A DNA stretch of 22,000 nucleotides from Symbiodinium natans (taxonomy: Eukaryota; Sar; Dinophyceae; Suessiales; Symbiodiniaceae): contig CAJNDS010002592.1 in assembly GCA_905221605.1 (NCBI GenBank), positions 188,001-210,000 of the forward strand, given 5' to 3'. Both the position numbers and the translations under genes were made by a program. How positions within the stretch are numbered: the stretch's first letter is position 1; every line of letters begins with the position of its first letter. A model generated the notes under the pieces. The model ran no database searches. It was not told the origin of the DNA and worked only from the letters and a program-made list of their open reading frames with translations. Of this stretch, positions 1-9,174 are shown piece after piece.

Positions 1-1
1 C

Positions 2-439
2 GAGGGCGAGCTCTTGAACGGCATCCGCATGGGCTTCCCAGTCGTTGACGTCAAAGCCAGGCTGAAGGATGGCGGATTCCACCCGGTGGACTCCTCTGCC
101 ATTGCTTTCGAGATTGCAGCTCGGGCATGCTTCAAGGAGGGCGCCGGTCAGGCGAAGCCCATTGTCATGGAGCCGATTATGAAGGTCGAGGTCATCACCC
201 CCGAGGAATACATGGGAAACATCATCGGAGATCTGAACAGCCGTCGAGGCATCATCCAGAACCTCGCAACTCGTGGCAACCTCCACGTTGTGAATGCAAG
301 TGTGCCCCTGGCAGAGATGTTCAGCTACATCGCTGAGCTGCGCAACTTGTCCAAAGGCAGGGCCAACTACGCCATGGAGTTCGAGAAGTACGAGCCCGTG
401 CCCGAGAACGTGGCGGAGTCCATTGAGGGCAAGAGCTGA
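2..439 (+). CDS. Elongation factor G, C-terminal part (5' end outside window)
   Basis: This is the last 145 residues of an EF-G translation factor, the GTPase that moves tRNA and mRNA through the ribosome after peptide transfer. It enters the window already open in frame 2 and ends at TGA 437-439. The first third is the end of domain IV (GFPVVDVKARLKDG, then VDSSAIAFEIAARACF). The rest is domain V (VMEPIMKVEVITPEEYMGN, the GDLNSRRG turn, and LRNLSKGRANYAMEFEKYE near the end). It resembles organellar or bacterial EF-G rather than cytosolic EF-2. No intron interrupts the 438 bases, and codons prefer C or G in third position. That contrasts with the intron-dense gene starting 380 bp downstream. 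Plastid or mitochondrial location cannot be told from this end. The family call is secure; whether it encodes the same protein as the EF-G start at 20993 is inference, because the two pieces do not overlap. Confidence 0.95.
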   Translation, partial: EGELLNGIRMGFPVVDVKARLKDGGFHPVDSSAIAFEIAARACFKEGAGQAKPIVMEPIMKVEVITPEEYMGNIIGDLNSRRGIIQNLATRGNLHVVNASVPLAEMFSYIAELRNLSKGRANYAMEFEKYEPVPENVAESIEGKS

Positions 440-819
440 GAGAAGCGATGATGACTTCGCACTTTCCCAAGGTCCCAAGGGCCTAGGCCTAGGCAAGCTA
501 CGACGAGGAGCTTGAGGATGGCGTCTGCCCCAATATGTGGTGACAGTTCCTTCAAATTTTGTGTTCTGTTTTCAGGCCAAGATGGCCCAAACACGCCTAT
601 GCAATGCAGCACCTATTTCCCACTGTGGTCCAAGACTGCTAGTGTTTTTCCTGCACATTTTCGAGGTGATTTCTCTGCTCCATTCTATCAGCTACGTCTG
701 TGTCCCCGCCAGTGGAAAATTTTCCCCATATCATATGTTTCCTTGACTCCTTGACACCATCCCGTCGCAACCAGTTTACATCTTGGAGCACGACTACCCG
801 CCACTCTCTCTTATCTGAG
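440..819. other. Spacer between EF-G stop and first ABCA exon
   Basis: These 380 bases must hold the EF-G 3' UTR. I searched them for the Walker A and Q-loop exons expected before the ABCA exon at 820 and found no convincing match. A short stretch near 748-765 reads FLDSLTP in one frame, which loosely resembles the D-x-LT segment that precedes the ABCA helical domain, but it has no supported splice ends. No AATAAA-type signal is evident, and dinoflagellates usually lack one. Confidence 0.5.
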
Positions 820-2006
820 GTATTACGGCCGTGTGAAAGGCGTGCCAGAGGTGGAACTGAAGGACACCGTACACCGGATCCTCCAGCGCCCTAAATAGCA
901 TCTGGAGAGCGAGCAAGAGGGTGAACTAAGGGTTAAGCCTTTTTTTGATTGAGACGAATGGGCCCAAAGAGCTGCAGAATTTCGGGAATGTCTGCAAGGA
1001 TGTCAAGGGCAGCGGTAGGGTTTCTTGGCCATGAGGCGGCTTGGCCTCCTGCCCGAAGATGCAAAGAAGGCTGTGAGCAGATACAGTGGTGGGATGAAGC
1101 GGACACCCGGCCTAGATTGAAAAGCATAAACAGGGGATTGATCGTAGGGCCTTGGTGGCAGCCAGCAGCGTCGGCAGCTGAAGCAGCCATGAGAAATGTG
1201 TTGAGTTGAATGTTCTTATGCTGCCTTAAGGAAGCTCAGTGTCGCCATTGCTCTCATCGGCCACTCCCAGGAGCACTTCACGATTTGAGGGTTTGGGGTC
1301 TGCAGCCTGGCATTGCCCATGTCCGGAGGGCTTCCCAAGCTTCTCCCAGACAATAGCAGCCACAGCAGTCATCGTCGACTATTGTCTGGCGCCATCAAAA
1401 CATAGCAAAACCATGCGTGCCAAGAATCTGCAGCAGCGAGCCCCACTTATCGCGGACCATGGCAGTTGACTCACACGCAAACACAAAGCTCCACCCCCAC
1501 CCACATGAACAGAATGCACCCCTTCAACTCATCAGTTGAACGTGCTTGGGAAACGATCGTGAACCTCAGCCCAGACAGCCCCTCACCAAGATTCCAAACG
1601 AAGGTCCTGGCAGCCCAAAGTCCCAAGACCCTCTCGGAGTTTCTCATTGAGATTGATGGAGTCGTGGAGACTTTGCTCTCTTGCATAAAGCCCAGCTTCT
1701 GGTGTCAGATGTTGTTCTTGGATGAGCCCACGGCAGCGGTGGATGCGGGTGCGAAGCGCCACCTCTGGAAGGTCCCAGGACTTCAATGTGTGAGATTGGG
1801 TTTTGGGGGCATCAGTAAAGTAGGCTGAAGTCCAGGAAGTGAAAATGTGGGAGAGAAAGCTGCAGAAGAACAACAGAAGAGATAGGGGAGGCCTAACATG
1901 TGGGAGAGAGAGTTGCAGAAGAAGAGCAGAAGATATTGGGCAGGCCTAGCTCAGGCCCAAAGTTTGCAAGTATTAGTCGGAGTCCTGTGTATTGGTACTA
2001 CTGCTG

Positions 2007-2056
<50 letters not shown>

Positions 2057-2134
2057 GCTACTGCTACTGCTACTGCTACTGCTACTACTGCTACTGCTAC
2101 TGCTACTGCTACTGCTACTGCTACTGCTACTCCT

Positions 2135-2214
<80 letters not shown>

Positions 2215-4738
2215 GAGTACTAGAACGAGTACTAGAACGAGTAGCAGAACTAGTACTAGAACGAGTACTACTAGTGCTACTCCTGCTACTGCTACCTACT
2301 TCTACTACTGGTCGTATTCGTACTCGTGGTGGCAGTAGTAGGCATGAATAGTAATAGTTGTAGTCCTTATTCTTTTGATTCCTGTGATTTATTTTCTTTG
2401 GTCTTTCTATGTCTTTCTTTAATTCTTCTTAGATCACCTGGGGGAGCGAGTCAGCGAGCGACCCTGACTGACCCCTGAAGCAGCTGAATCTTCCGAATCT
2501 TCAGGTGATCAACAAGCGTGCACCTGATCAGAGACTTCCCTGGAGCAGGTTTCAGCACTGTGGGTTGAGATTTCTCTCTCGAATTATTTCATTAAACTCG
2601 ACTGGCGCACTCGAGACAAAGTACCGGATCTGAGAACTAATGTGAAGTTGCACGGCTGCTTGCGGGGATTTAAGGCTTTGTATTTGGCATTTACACAGCT
2701 TGTCAGAAGAACGCGCCCATCACTCCACCATTCAAGGACTGTGGTCCTTACGACACATTCCATGGAGGAGGCCGAGGCGCTGAGCAGCCGCATGGCCATC
2801 CAGGCGAGCCGACTTCCTTTGAGCTTTGCCAAAGGCTGAGCCAGGCTTTCTTGCAGGACGTATGCAAGAGAAGGTCCATGAGCCAGGGGTGTCAGGATTG
2901 ACAAGTCCCAGAGTGGGACTAATCAACTAATCATGGCCCGCAGGTTCGGGGAAGCCTGCGCTGCCTGGGCACCACAATGCACATCAAACAGAAGCGGCCA
3001 GGCAAAATCCCGGCGTGGCCAAGATAGAGCCAGTCGGGTGGGGGGGGGGGGGGGGGGGTACAGTAGCTGGAGAAACTCACGCAAGCAGATGCTACCAAGG
3101 TATGGCACCGGAGACTCGGCAGCAACTTGCAACATTCTAGGAACGGGGGCGTGCGCCAAAGTCGCTAAACTGTGTAGCATCCAGCGGAAGCCGAGCATGC
3201 TAGCAGACGATGGTAGCAGGCGCACCACCTTGCTGTCAGCGGGGTTATTGGGTGAGGGTTCGCGTGCCAAGGGAGCTCCAGTCACTGGTGTCACCTCTGT
3301 ACGCAGCCTCGCAACTCTTCGAATCGCAAGGAATTAAGCCACACTCACGCTGAAAGTGTTGGACGCGAAGACACTGCTGCATTTGCGAGAAAACCGGACG
3401 TCAAAAGTGAATTTCTAACAGCTTGCTGCAACGTCTCCGAGGTGTAGAGTTGACCAAAGCAGTTGCAAATCCAAACTGATGTGACCAAAACACGACGGTG
3501 TGACTTGAATTGAAGAAAACAGGGCCTTCTACAGAGTTACCAAAGCGTGATATTTGGAAAGTTTCCCTACCGGTCCCCATTCTTTCACCAAGCCAAGGCT
3601 ACCAGCTCGAGCTCTTTCTGTCACAAGGTGCCAGCGTGGGAGATGGCTTCGCAACAAAGCAGGAGCTGCGGAGATGTGAGTGCAGCTGCAGTTCACTGTC
3701 CAGGGGCTCCCATGCTCACAACTGACCTTAAGCAAGTCTTGAATTCTGGTGAATGTCCACAAGTAGGAAGAGCTGGGGGCTTTCGTGCAGCAGAAGATTT
3801 CTGCAGATTCTTCCCTTCTGGAGGGGCACGCAGGGAGATTCTTGCAACTTGGCAGCTCTCAAAAGCGACCTGGGCCTCGCTGTGGATTGTGCGGATGCTG
3901 GTGTCAAATCCTATCAATTTCTATCGAGGTATCAGCTTCCGCCTCGTGGTGAGTCATTACAGCTGGGCCGTGTCTTCCAGGCAAAGTTTCGGGTTGGACT
4001 TTTGGCGCAGAAAAAAGTTTGCACAAACGGCTCGGGCTCAGAAGGTGTTCCGGTCATTGCGAATCGCAGGCATTGGAAGCGGAAAAGGGCCGCGACACTG
4101 CTGCAAGAGGAACATCTTTTAGGACACGAGGTTTCTCATTGATTGACTTGATCCGCCTGGCAAAACTGGGAGGAAGCAACATGCCTGATCATATCATGTC
4201 GTAACCCGATGAGTCACGATGAGGCTTTCATTCGCGGGGTATTGCCCGAAGCCCTGACTTTCTCAGGCTTGGGCATCACGGACTACAGCCTCTCCCAACC
4301 CTCCTTGGAGCAGGCACGTCTTGAATTTCAGAGCGATTGGTAGCTTGCGAGCATCTTGCATGGAATACATCTTTTTGCATCTGCGGCTTATGCAGGCTCA
4401 CTTAGACAGCCTTTGCTAAACTTCAACCCCTGGGCTTGAGATTTCTCCCAGCACCTACAGGAGTAAAGGCAGGCGTTCTTGAGCCCTCATGTTCTGCGTT
4501 GTGAAAACAACTCCGCGGAGGTTTTTCCGCAAGGTGGCACTCCCTCCCCCCTCCCCCCTCCCCCAACGACTTGAATAACAGAGCATCAAAACTGGTGTCG
4601 ATAATGTGACTTCACAACGAGGTGTTTGACTTGTTTGTGGGAATAGCACGTCCTCGTCAAAACCGACACGATCCCGAGGTCTTCCTCCGATTCGCGAAGG
4701 AGCAGTTTGATGCACAGAAAGCAGAGGGCGCCGAATGA
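820..4738 (+). CDS. ABCA-type ABC transporter, C-terminal nucleotide-binding domain, 14 exons
   Basis: The nucleotide-binding half of an ABCA (lipid-exporter type) ATPase, rebuilt by eye. Exons: 820-885, 1036-1101, 1231-1270, 1709-1771, 2505-2530, 2737-2803, 2944-2993, 3100-3110, 3598-3662, 3767-3843, 3929-3980, 4070-4088, 4267-4313, 4679-4738. They join in one frame to 235 residues ending at TGA 4736-4738. In order: YYGRVKGVPEVELK helical segment; signature SRYSGGMKRKLSVAIALIG; Walker B LFLDEPTAAVDAGAKRHLW; H-loop TVVLTTHSMEEAEALSSRMA; then the ABCA-specific tail with LRCLGTTMHIKQKYGTGYQL, LLEGHAGRF, YQLPPRGESLQLGRVF, LGITDYSLSQPSLEQ and VFLRFAKEQ. Donors are mostly GC or GA, acceptors all AG, and 13 of 14 exons start with G. 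The end at 3662 could instead be 3635. No frameshift or internal stop is seen in the spliced frame, and catalytic residues are intact. Walker A, Q-loop and membrane domains are absent from the window, so it is either 5'-truncated or continues upstream of the EF-G gene. Confidence 0.88.
1346..1389. repeat. 11-bp perfect inverted repeat inside an ABCA intron
   Basis: CCAGACAATAG at 1346-1356 is matched exactly by its reverse complement at 1379-1389, leaving a 22-base loop. It lies in the intron 1271-1708 between the signature-motif exon and the Walker B exon. It could form a hairpin in the pre-mRNA or be the remnant of a small mobile element; neither is shown. Confidence 0.6.
1845..1950. repeat. 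Imperfect tandem duplication, 53-bp unit
   Basis: Two adjacent units starting at 1845 and 1898 both begin ATGTGGGAGAGA and run through a GCAGAAGAA tract to GGCCTA. They differ by a handful of substitutions. The pair sits in the ABCA intron 1772-2504 just before the trinucleotide microsatellite. Confidence 0.8.
1996..2303. repeat. Composite trinucleotide microsatellite
   Basis: A block of about 300 bases made of successive triplet runs: CTA repeats, alternating CTG/CTA repeats, a CGA run near 2134-2183, CTA again, and a degenerate tail with AGTACTAGAACG units. All three frames stay open and would read as homopolymers of Thr, Leu/Arg and Tyr/Asp, but it lies wholly within the ABCA intron 1772-2504 whose flanking exons join cleanly, so it is not taken as coding. 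Confidence 0.95.
3040..3058. repeat. G homopolymer, 19 bases
   Basis: An uninterrupted G run within the ABCA intron 2994-3099, a short distance before the 11-nt exon. Similar G or C runs recur in the window (about 10625-10664 interrupted, 14242-14258, 20599-20612). Run length is error-prone in assemblies. Confidence 0.9.
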
Positions 4739-5064
4739 CTCTAAGTCGGTCATCATTGCTCCTGCTAGGGCAAGGCCACAAGGCATGAGCCAGAAGAAGC
4801 TGTTGCGGTGTTGCGTTGGCAACGGCTGCAACGGCTTCTCCGGCTCTGCTTGGGCGCGGAGGGGTGGAGACTCGAGAGGGAGGCAGTTTTTGTCATGGCG
4901 TGAAGTTTTGTTCAATCAGCTGTAAGTCGTTCAGGTCCAAGACCTCATCGTTGCTCTCTCTCTTGTGGCTGTTCGAGAGCTTGACTTTTCTAGACTGCCA
5001 CAACAAGCTCGACAAGCTTAAAGACTGCTATTGGACTAGCGTGAAGCACTCGAGCAGCGCATAG

Positions 5065-5369
5065 GCCGATTCGGCAAAAGGGAGCTTCGACTTTCAATGT
5101 AGCTTTGTGCCCGTGGACGTTGCGGGCGGCGCGACTACCCATCGCTTGTTCCACCGTGCTGCAGAAACAGGTTTGTCGAAACATGCTCATTCGCCTGGTC
5201 GGCGGCCTGCAGAGTGGAACGAGTGTGTTGGGCGCGTTGTAAAGTTCAGCTCAGCTGAAACGTTGAGGGCATGACTGGGCTCTTGCAGGACGAGCCAAGC
5301 TCAGATTGCGAGCTGAGGCAAAGCATGACGGCTGCGAGGATTGTCACAGCGCAACACAACGCATTCTAA
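5065..5369 (+). CDS. Candidate exon pair of an unrecognised gene
   Basis: Two open segments look coding by composition and splice context. The first, 5065-5274, follows a TAG that doubles as an AG acceptor and stays open for 69 codons; it includes SFVPVDVAGGATTHRLFHR and WNECVGRVVKFSSAETLRA. The second starts at 5289 after a CTCTTGCAG acceptor and reads DEPSSDCELRQSMTAAR to a TAA at 5367-5369. Neither matches a family I know, no ATG or donor could be fixed, and the antisense frames of nearby sequence are also open in places. It lies about 330 bp after the ABCA stop on the same strand. This is a weak call that rests only on open length, amino-acid texture and acceptor position. Confidence 0.2.
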
Positions 5370-7268
5370 TGCTCGTCAACTTTCTCGGACGGACAACATA
5401 AGACACAACTCCTGTTCGCAGATCAAATCATCAAAACGAGGAACCTTGCACGACTTGGCGTTGTAGCAATCAGAGTAGCATTTGACAGTACAAGGAGTCT
5501 GTGCGGAACGTATATAGACATGTAGAAGCGGTCGTGCCCAGAAAGCACTACGCTCATCGGGCCTTTGGGGACATTGCTTCTGCCATGCGGCCGGGGTCAA
5601 CGACAAGAGCTTGTCTTTGTTCAACTTTGTTCCTTGTGGTGTGCAAAACTGCAATGACGTGGTACATGTGTCCATGGTAACAGGGGGAATGATGTCCAGG
5701 CAATGCAGCTTTGTTGGGGAAATGCTCAGAAAGCTGCCTGTTATTTGCATTGCAAAATGCAGGTTGCGGAAAACTGCTGAAGGACGGTTTGCACTTTGTA
5801 GTAGTGAGCCTTTGGCTGCGCGAACGTGAGAGGAGGAACCGCGAAAGTCGCGACCATTCTGTGGCAGGAAAAGCTATGGCAGCTATGGAAGAACGGGATT
5901 GCAATCTTGCCTCGGTGTGGTTTACGATGCCTCGCGTTGAAAGCTTATACATAAAGCTTGGAAGGATATCCATGTCCTTGCGATAATGAAGATGGCCCAC
6001 AAGGTTTTTGCTTTGGGTACAGCGAAGAAATCCCATTCCCAATGAGCAACATTGTGCTTTGTTTGGTGTCCGGCTGCGTGGATGTACCCGTGTGCCACGT
6101 TGGGTTGTTTCGTTTGGCTGGGATGCATTGATTCGGGTTGTTTGTCTTGCTTCGTTTGTCTGGCTTCTAGGCATAACTGTGCAAATAGAGTTTTGACTAT
6201 GCTGGCCCAGGCTGGCCCCAGAAGACAAGAAAGGAAAGCAGCAACCGAGTCGAGTTCAACAGACAAGAAAGGAAAGCAGCAACTGAGTCGAGTTCAATAG
6301 ACTGAAGTGCTTTTGAGAGTAGCGTGTGCGCTGGCACCATGTACAGAGACCTGGTGCATTCCCGCGGCTGCATCATCCTTTCGCTTGCAAGCTTGTTAAG
6401 CAAGGCTTGCATCGGATGCCTGCGGCGGGACAAATATGTGCGTACCAGATGATGCATTGAAGTTTTGAGAGCTGTCACATGCGGCTGGTTGTGTTCGGCG
6501 AAATCTGCGGGCCCAGGCGATGCTGCTCTCCTGGATGCGTTGAAGGCAGGTGCTTGCACCTCCAGAATTAGGCCCTGTGAACTACGGAGCAGGCGAAGCA
6601 GGCGAATTGCAATTGGAACTTCGGATTTCCAAAGCCATTGAAGCTCGACCCCGTCAAGGAGTCGTCGAATGGTCCGAAAGTCTTCACTTCATTTTAACGC
6701 TACGACGGCAGGGGGTTCGCTGTTGCCAATGGCAGGAGGCATGGCATGTGCGAGCTTAGACGCGGAATGAAAGAATCAATACTTCAGCCCTCACCTTTCG
6801 AAAGTACATACCTGCCGGCCCTCGGAACCTCCATATGGAGGGGTGGGTCGAAGCGGAAGGGGAGGAAGCTTGCACGGGAAAATGTGGTTCCCAACGATCG
6901 CTCAGATGGGGGGTGGGGGAGGACGCAGCTTCGGCAGGCCTCGGCGGAATCTGAATTGGGCTACGTATACAAATCGGAATCCGAGACCCTGACCCTGACA
7001 GTCCGTAAAAATGTCGGGTTCGGCGGGGCAGCTGTCGGGGATGGCTGCCCATTTTCTCTTGCTGCAAGAAAGCATCCCATCCTCAATTGCTCCTACAGGT
7101 AGGGATTTCCTACCAGTCGACACAGACCCGCCGGCTTTCTGTGGTCGTTTGTGTCTCCCCTTGTCTCCCTTCATGTTCTGGCCTACGCTGTTTGGGGTCT
7201 GAAGTCGCTGGCAACGGTTTGAACCCGAAGTTGCCACTAGCGTGGCGGAGTCATGATGATCACTGCAG
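5370..7268. other. Stretch without an assignable gene
   Basis: Several moderate open frames occur on both strands, including minus-strand ones of over 200 codons near 5554-6228 and 6902-7660. None shows a recognised motif, and their amino-acid texture is unlike the exons rebuilt elsewhere. An ATG at 7011 opens MSGSAGQLSGMAAH on the plus strand and could be the start of the zinc-ribbon gene that follows, but no splice link was established. The 38-bp tandem repeat at 6223-6298 is the only clear structure. Confidence 0.4.
6223..6298. repeat. Tandem repeat, two 38-bp units
   Basis: AGACAAGAAAGGAAAGCAGC opens both units, at 6223 and 6261, and each continues through a GAGTCGAGTTCAA segment. The copies differ at only two positions (an internal C/T and the last base), implying a recent duplication. 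The preceding bases also hold a short GCTGGCCC duplication. Confidence 0.9.
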
Positions 7269-8420
7269 GCCGTCAACCAGGCTGTGACCAATATGAACCA
7301 CATGACGCCAATGTCGCAAAGCCCGATGATGTCATCGGGCCCAGCAGGACGAGGAAAACCATGTGCACGGTGTCGGTGTAGCAACGGACATGCAGCCCGC
7401 GTCGCAATGTCACAGTTGTGCCCACGAAGACGCTGAGGCCGCAGGTGCATTCGCCGCCCAAACCGCAGCTGCGTTTCTGCCCGAGCTGCGGAGCCAAGGC
7501 TGTCAGTGTCAAGTCGGGTCAAGGAGCAGAATCGGCTCCAAGTCGATGTGATATGTAGAGTTCTGGGGCTGAGCACGTGCCAGAAGTCCACTTTGCACAA
7601 CAGGTGATCAGCCACGCCCACCGTTTCTGCGCTTACTGTGGTGAGCTTGGTGTAAAACAACCCACTGATTTTGCCGGCATGTTTCTGCTTTTTGCCAAGG
7701 CTGCTTCCCCTTCAGCCACCTTCAAGAGGAGACTGCGCCCCCCAAGGCTCCAGCTCCTACAAACCCGATGCCGCCCCACGGCGGCACTCAGCACAGTCAG
7801 CTCCGTCAGTCTTCTGTCAACCGGCTTAGGCAACTTCGGACGATGTCGTATGTTCCTGAATCTTTCGGCCTTCCATTGAGGCTGGTTACAACGCCTATGC
7901 AGATGATGCCTGGAGGCAAAGGAAGCTATATCGTTTCCACAGCTCACCACTCATCCTGGCTCATCCTGCATACGGATTCAAAAGAAAAATGTCTCGCTGC
8001 GTGGAGGCAACATGGAGCCCCGCATGGAGCCCATGGAGCAAGCTCTTTTCATGAACATGCAGCAGGCACATGGGTTGCCCGGGATGCCAAATCAGCGTAA
8101 GCCTCCCTTCAAGGCATCCTCAGCTGCTTCAATTCTGTGGAGTAAGCTCTTGGTCGACACATGCCTTTTGGTTGTCGATCTTGCAGCATTCCGAACATCC
8201 GCCCTCTTATGTTCGGCACGAGGCCGCCGGAGCTTCTTCTGAGTTAAAGTTTCTCTGAATATTCGCCACCGAAGTCTCGAAGGTCGCTATGCCGCAGGCC
8301 ATGATGGGTAACCTGAAGGCACCCGGTGCTGCATATTTGGAAGGAACGAACACCTTGGTATGTAGGACCATGGGCTTGCACATGCAAGACAAGTCGCTTT
8401 TGTGGGAAGTGGCTACCTAG
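7269..8420 (+). CDS. Double zinc-ribbon protein with Met/Gln/Pro-rich regions (partial gene model)
   Basis: A set of + strand exons that reads as a zinc-ribbon protein. Best-supported exons: 7269-7343 (AVNQAVTNMNHMTPMSQ, then SPMMSSGP), 7445-7498 (QLRFCPSCGAK), 7604-7640 (VISHAHRFCAYCG). With GC donors at 7344 and 7499 they join in phase to give C-x2-C-x11-C-x2-C, the layout of paired zinc ribbons that bind one structural zinc ion. Further likely exons are about 7700-7800 (EETAPPKAPAPTNPMPPHGG), 8007-8096 (NMEPRMEPMEQALFMNMQQ, GT donor) and one from 8283 (VAMPQAMMGNLKAPGAA), open to TAG 8418-8420. The Met, Gln and Pro bias across separate exons suggests one disordered protein. The ribbon join is convincing; the joins after 7640, the start and the true end are not settled. 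Function is unknown: such ribbons serve in nucleic-acid and protein binding. Confidence 0.6.
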
Positions 8421-8980
8421 CTCAAGTTGAAAGTTCTCGGCCAAATGAAACACGCACCTGGTCAGTTTGCAACTTTGGTGTGGGTTTCTGTTGAACTGCA
8501 ACCTGTGAAGGCCAAGATGCCAGCCGTGAAGGACGCAACATCCTCAGCAAGAAGCGACCAGCAAGAAGGATTGATTTATGTTCGTGATGTCCAGATGCAG
8601 TTCTCAAGAGCTTCGGCCACTGCTAAGGACAGCCTGCTCGGGAATCTTCGCCACTTTCGCCTCTTGTCTTGGTAAGATTCCATAAGCGCGTCCGGTTGAA
8701 TGCACAGGGTTGCCGAGTCCGCTAAAGTGATTTGATGGCCACGAGGGTACGTAAACGATATTGCTGCTGCTCGTGTGATTTCGTTCTCGGGGCTCCACCG
8801 TCACAATGCTGCCACCTTCTAGCACTACTGAACCGAGTCCAGCATGCAGAGCAAGTGCTTGTGCTTGCAGGGCTCTTGCAGAGTCACTGTCTTTTGGGCG
8901 TGCTGCGTCGCAGTAGGTACACCGATTGGATGGTCTTTGCTCTTCCCTGCCCCTCCCCTCTCTCTCTATGAGAAGAGCAG
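8421..8980. other. Unassigned stretch
   Basis: A segment from about 8508 reads AKMPAVKDATSSARSDQQE in one frame and a Lys/Arg-rich peptide in the next. It follows a CTGTGAAG that could serve as an acceptor, so it may be one more exon of the zinc-ribbon gene, but the frame cannot be decided. Nothing else is recognisable. Confidence 0.3.
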
Positions 8981-9174
8981 GCTACGTGGAAGCGGACCAG
9001 ATTGACGTTGAGCTTGCCAAGGTGCAAGAAGTGCTTGTAGCAGTGCCAGCTTGTGATCGCAGAAGCGGGACTTCAGCAGTTCTCTTTGATTTAGTTTCGA
9101 ACTGCATGAGATTCAAGCCGCAGGTTCTTTGCTTGACTCACATCCGGGCAGCTTGGCCAAATGCCTTACGTTGA
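8981..9174 (+). CDS. Candidate exon, unrecognised
   Basis: After a pyrimidine-rich tract and an AG acceptor at 8979-8980, the frame reads YVEADQIDVELAKVQEVLVA and stays open to TGA at 9172-9174, through LFDLVSNCMRFKPQVLCL. The first part has the charge pattern of a helical coding segment. An AAG|GT donor inside it would shorten the exon to about 40 nt. It is on the same strand as the zinc-ribbon gene and could be a late exon of it. No family is recognised and there is no independent support. Confidence 0.2.

Noticed and set aside
700-894. Possible ABCA Q-loop-type exon reading FLDSLTP or LCPRQ before 820
   Set aside because: Spacing to the expected CPQ and EHL motifs is wrong and no splice ends keep the phase with the exon at 820.
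1898-2351. Long open frames of poly-Thr, poly-Leu/Arg and poly-Tyr/Asp
   Set aside because: They arise from the triplet microsatellite, are open in all three frames, and lie inside an intron whose flanking exons join cleanly.
5554-6228. 224-codon minus-strand open frame
   Set aside because: Composition looks random, no motif, no plausible splice links.
7322-7340. Palindrome CCCGATGATGTCATCGGG
   Set aside because: Lies within a predicted coding exon (7269-7343) and is explained by codons for Pro-Met-Met-Ser-Ser-Gly; no terminator context.
6902-7660. 252-codon minus-strand open frame
   Set aside because: Antisense to the zinc-ribbon exons 7269-7343, 7445-7498 and 7604-7640, which have clear motif support.
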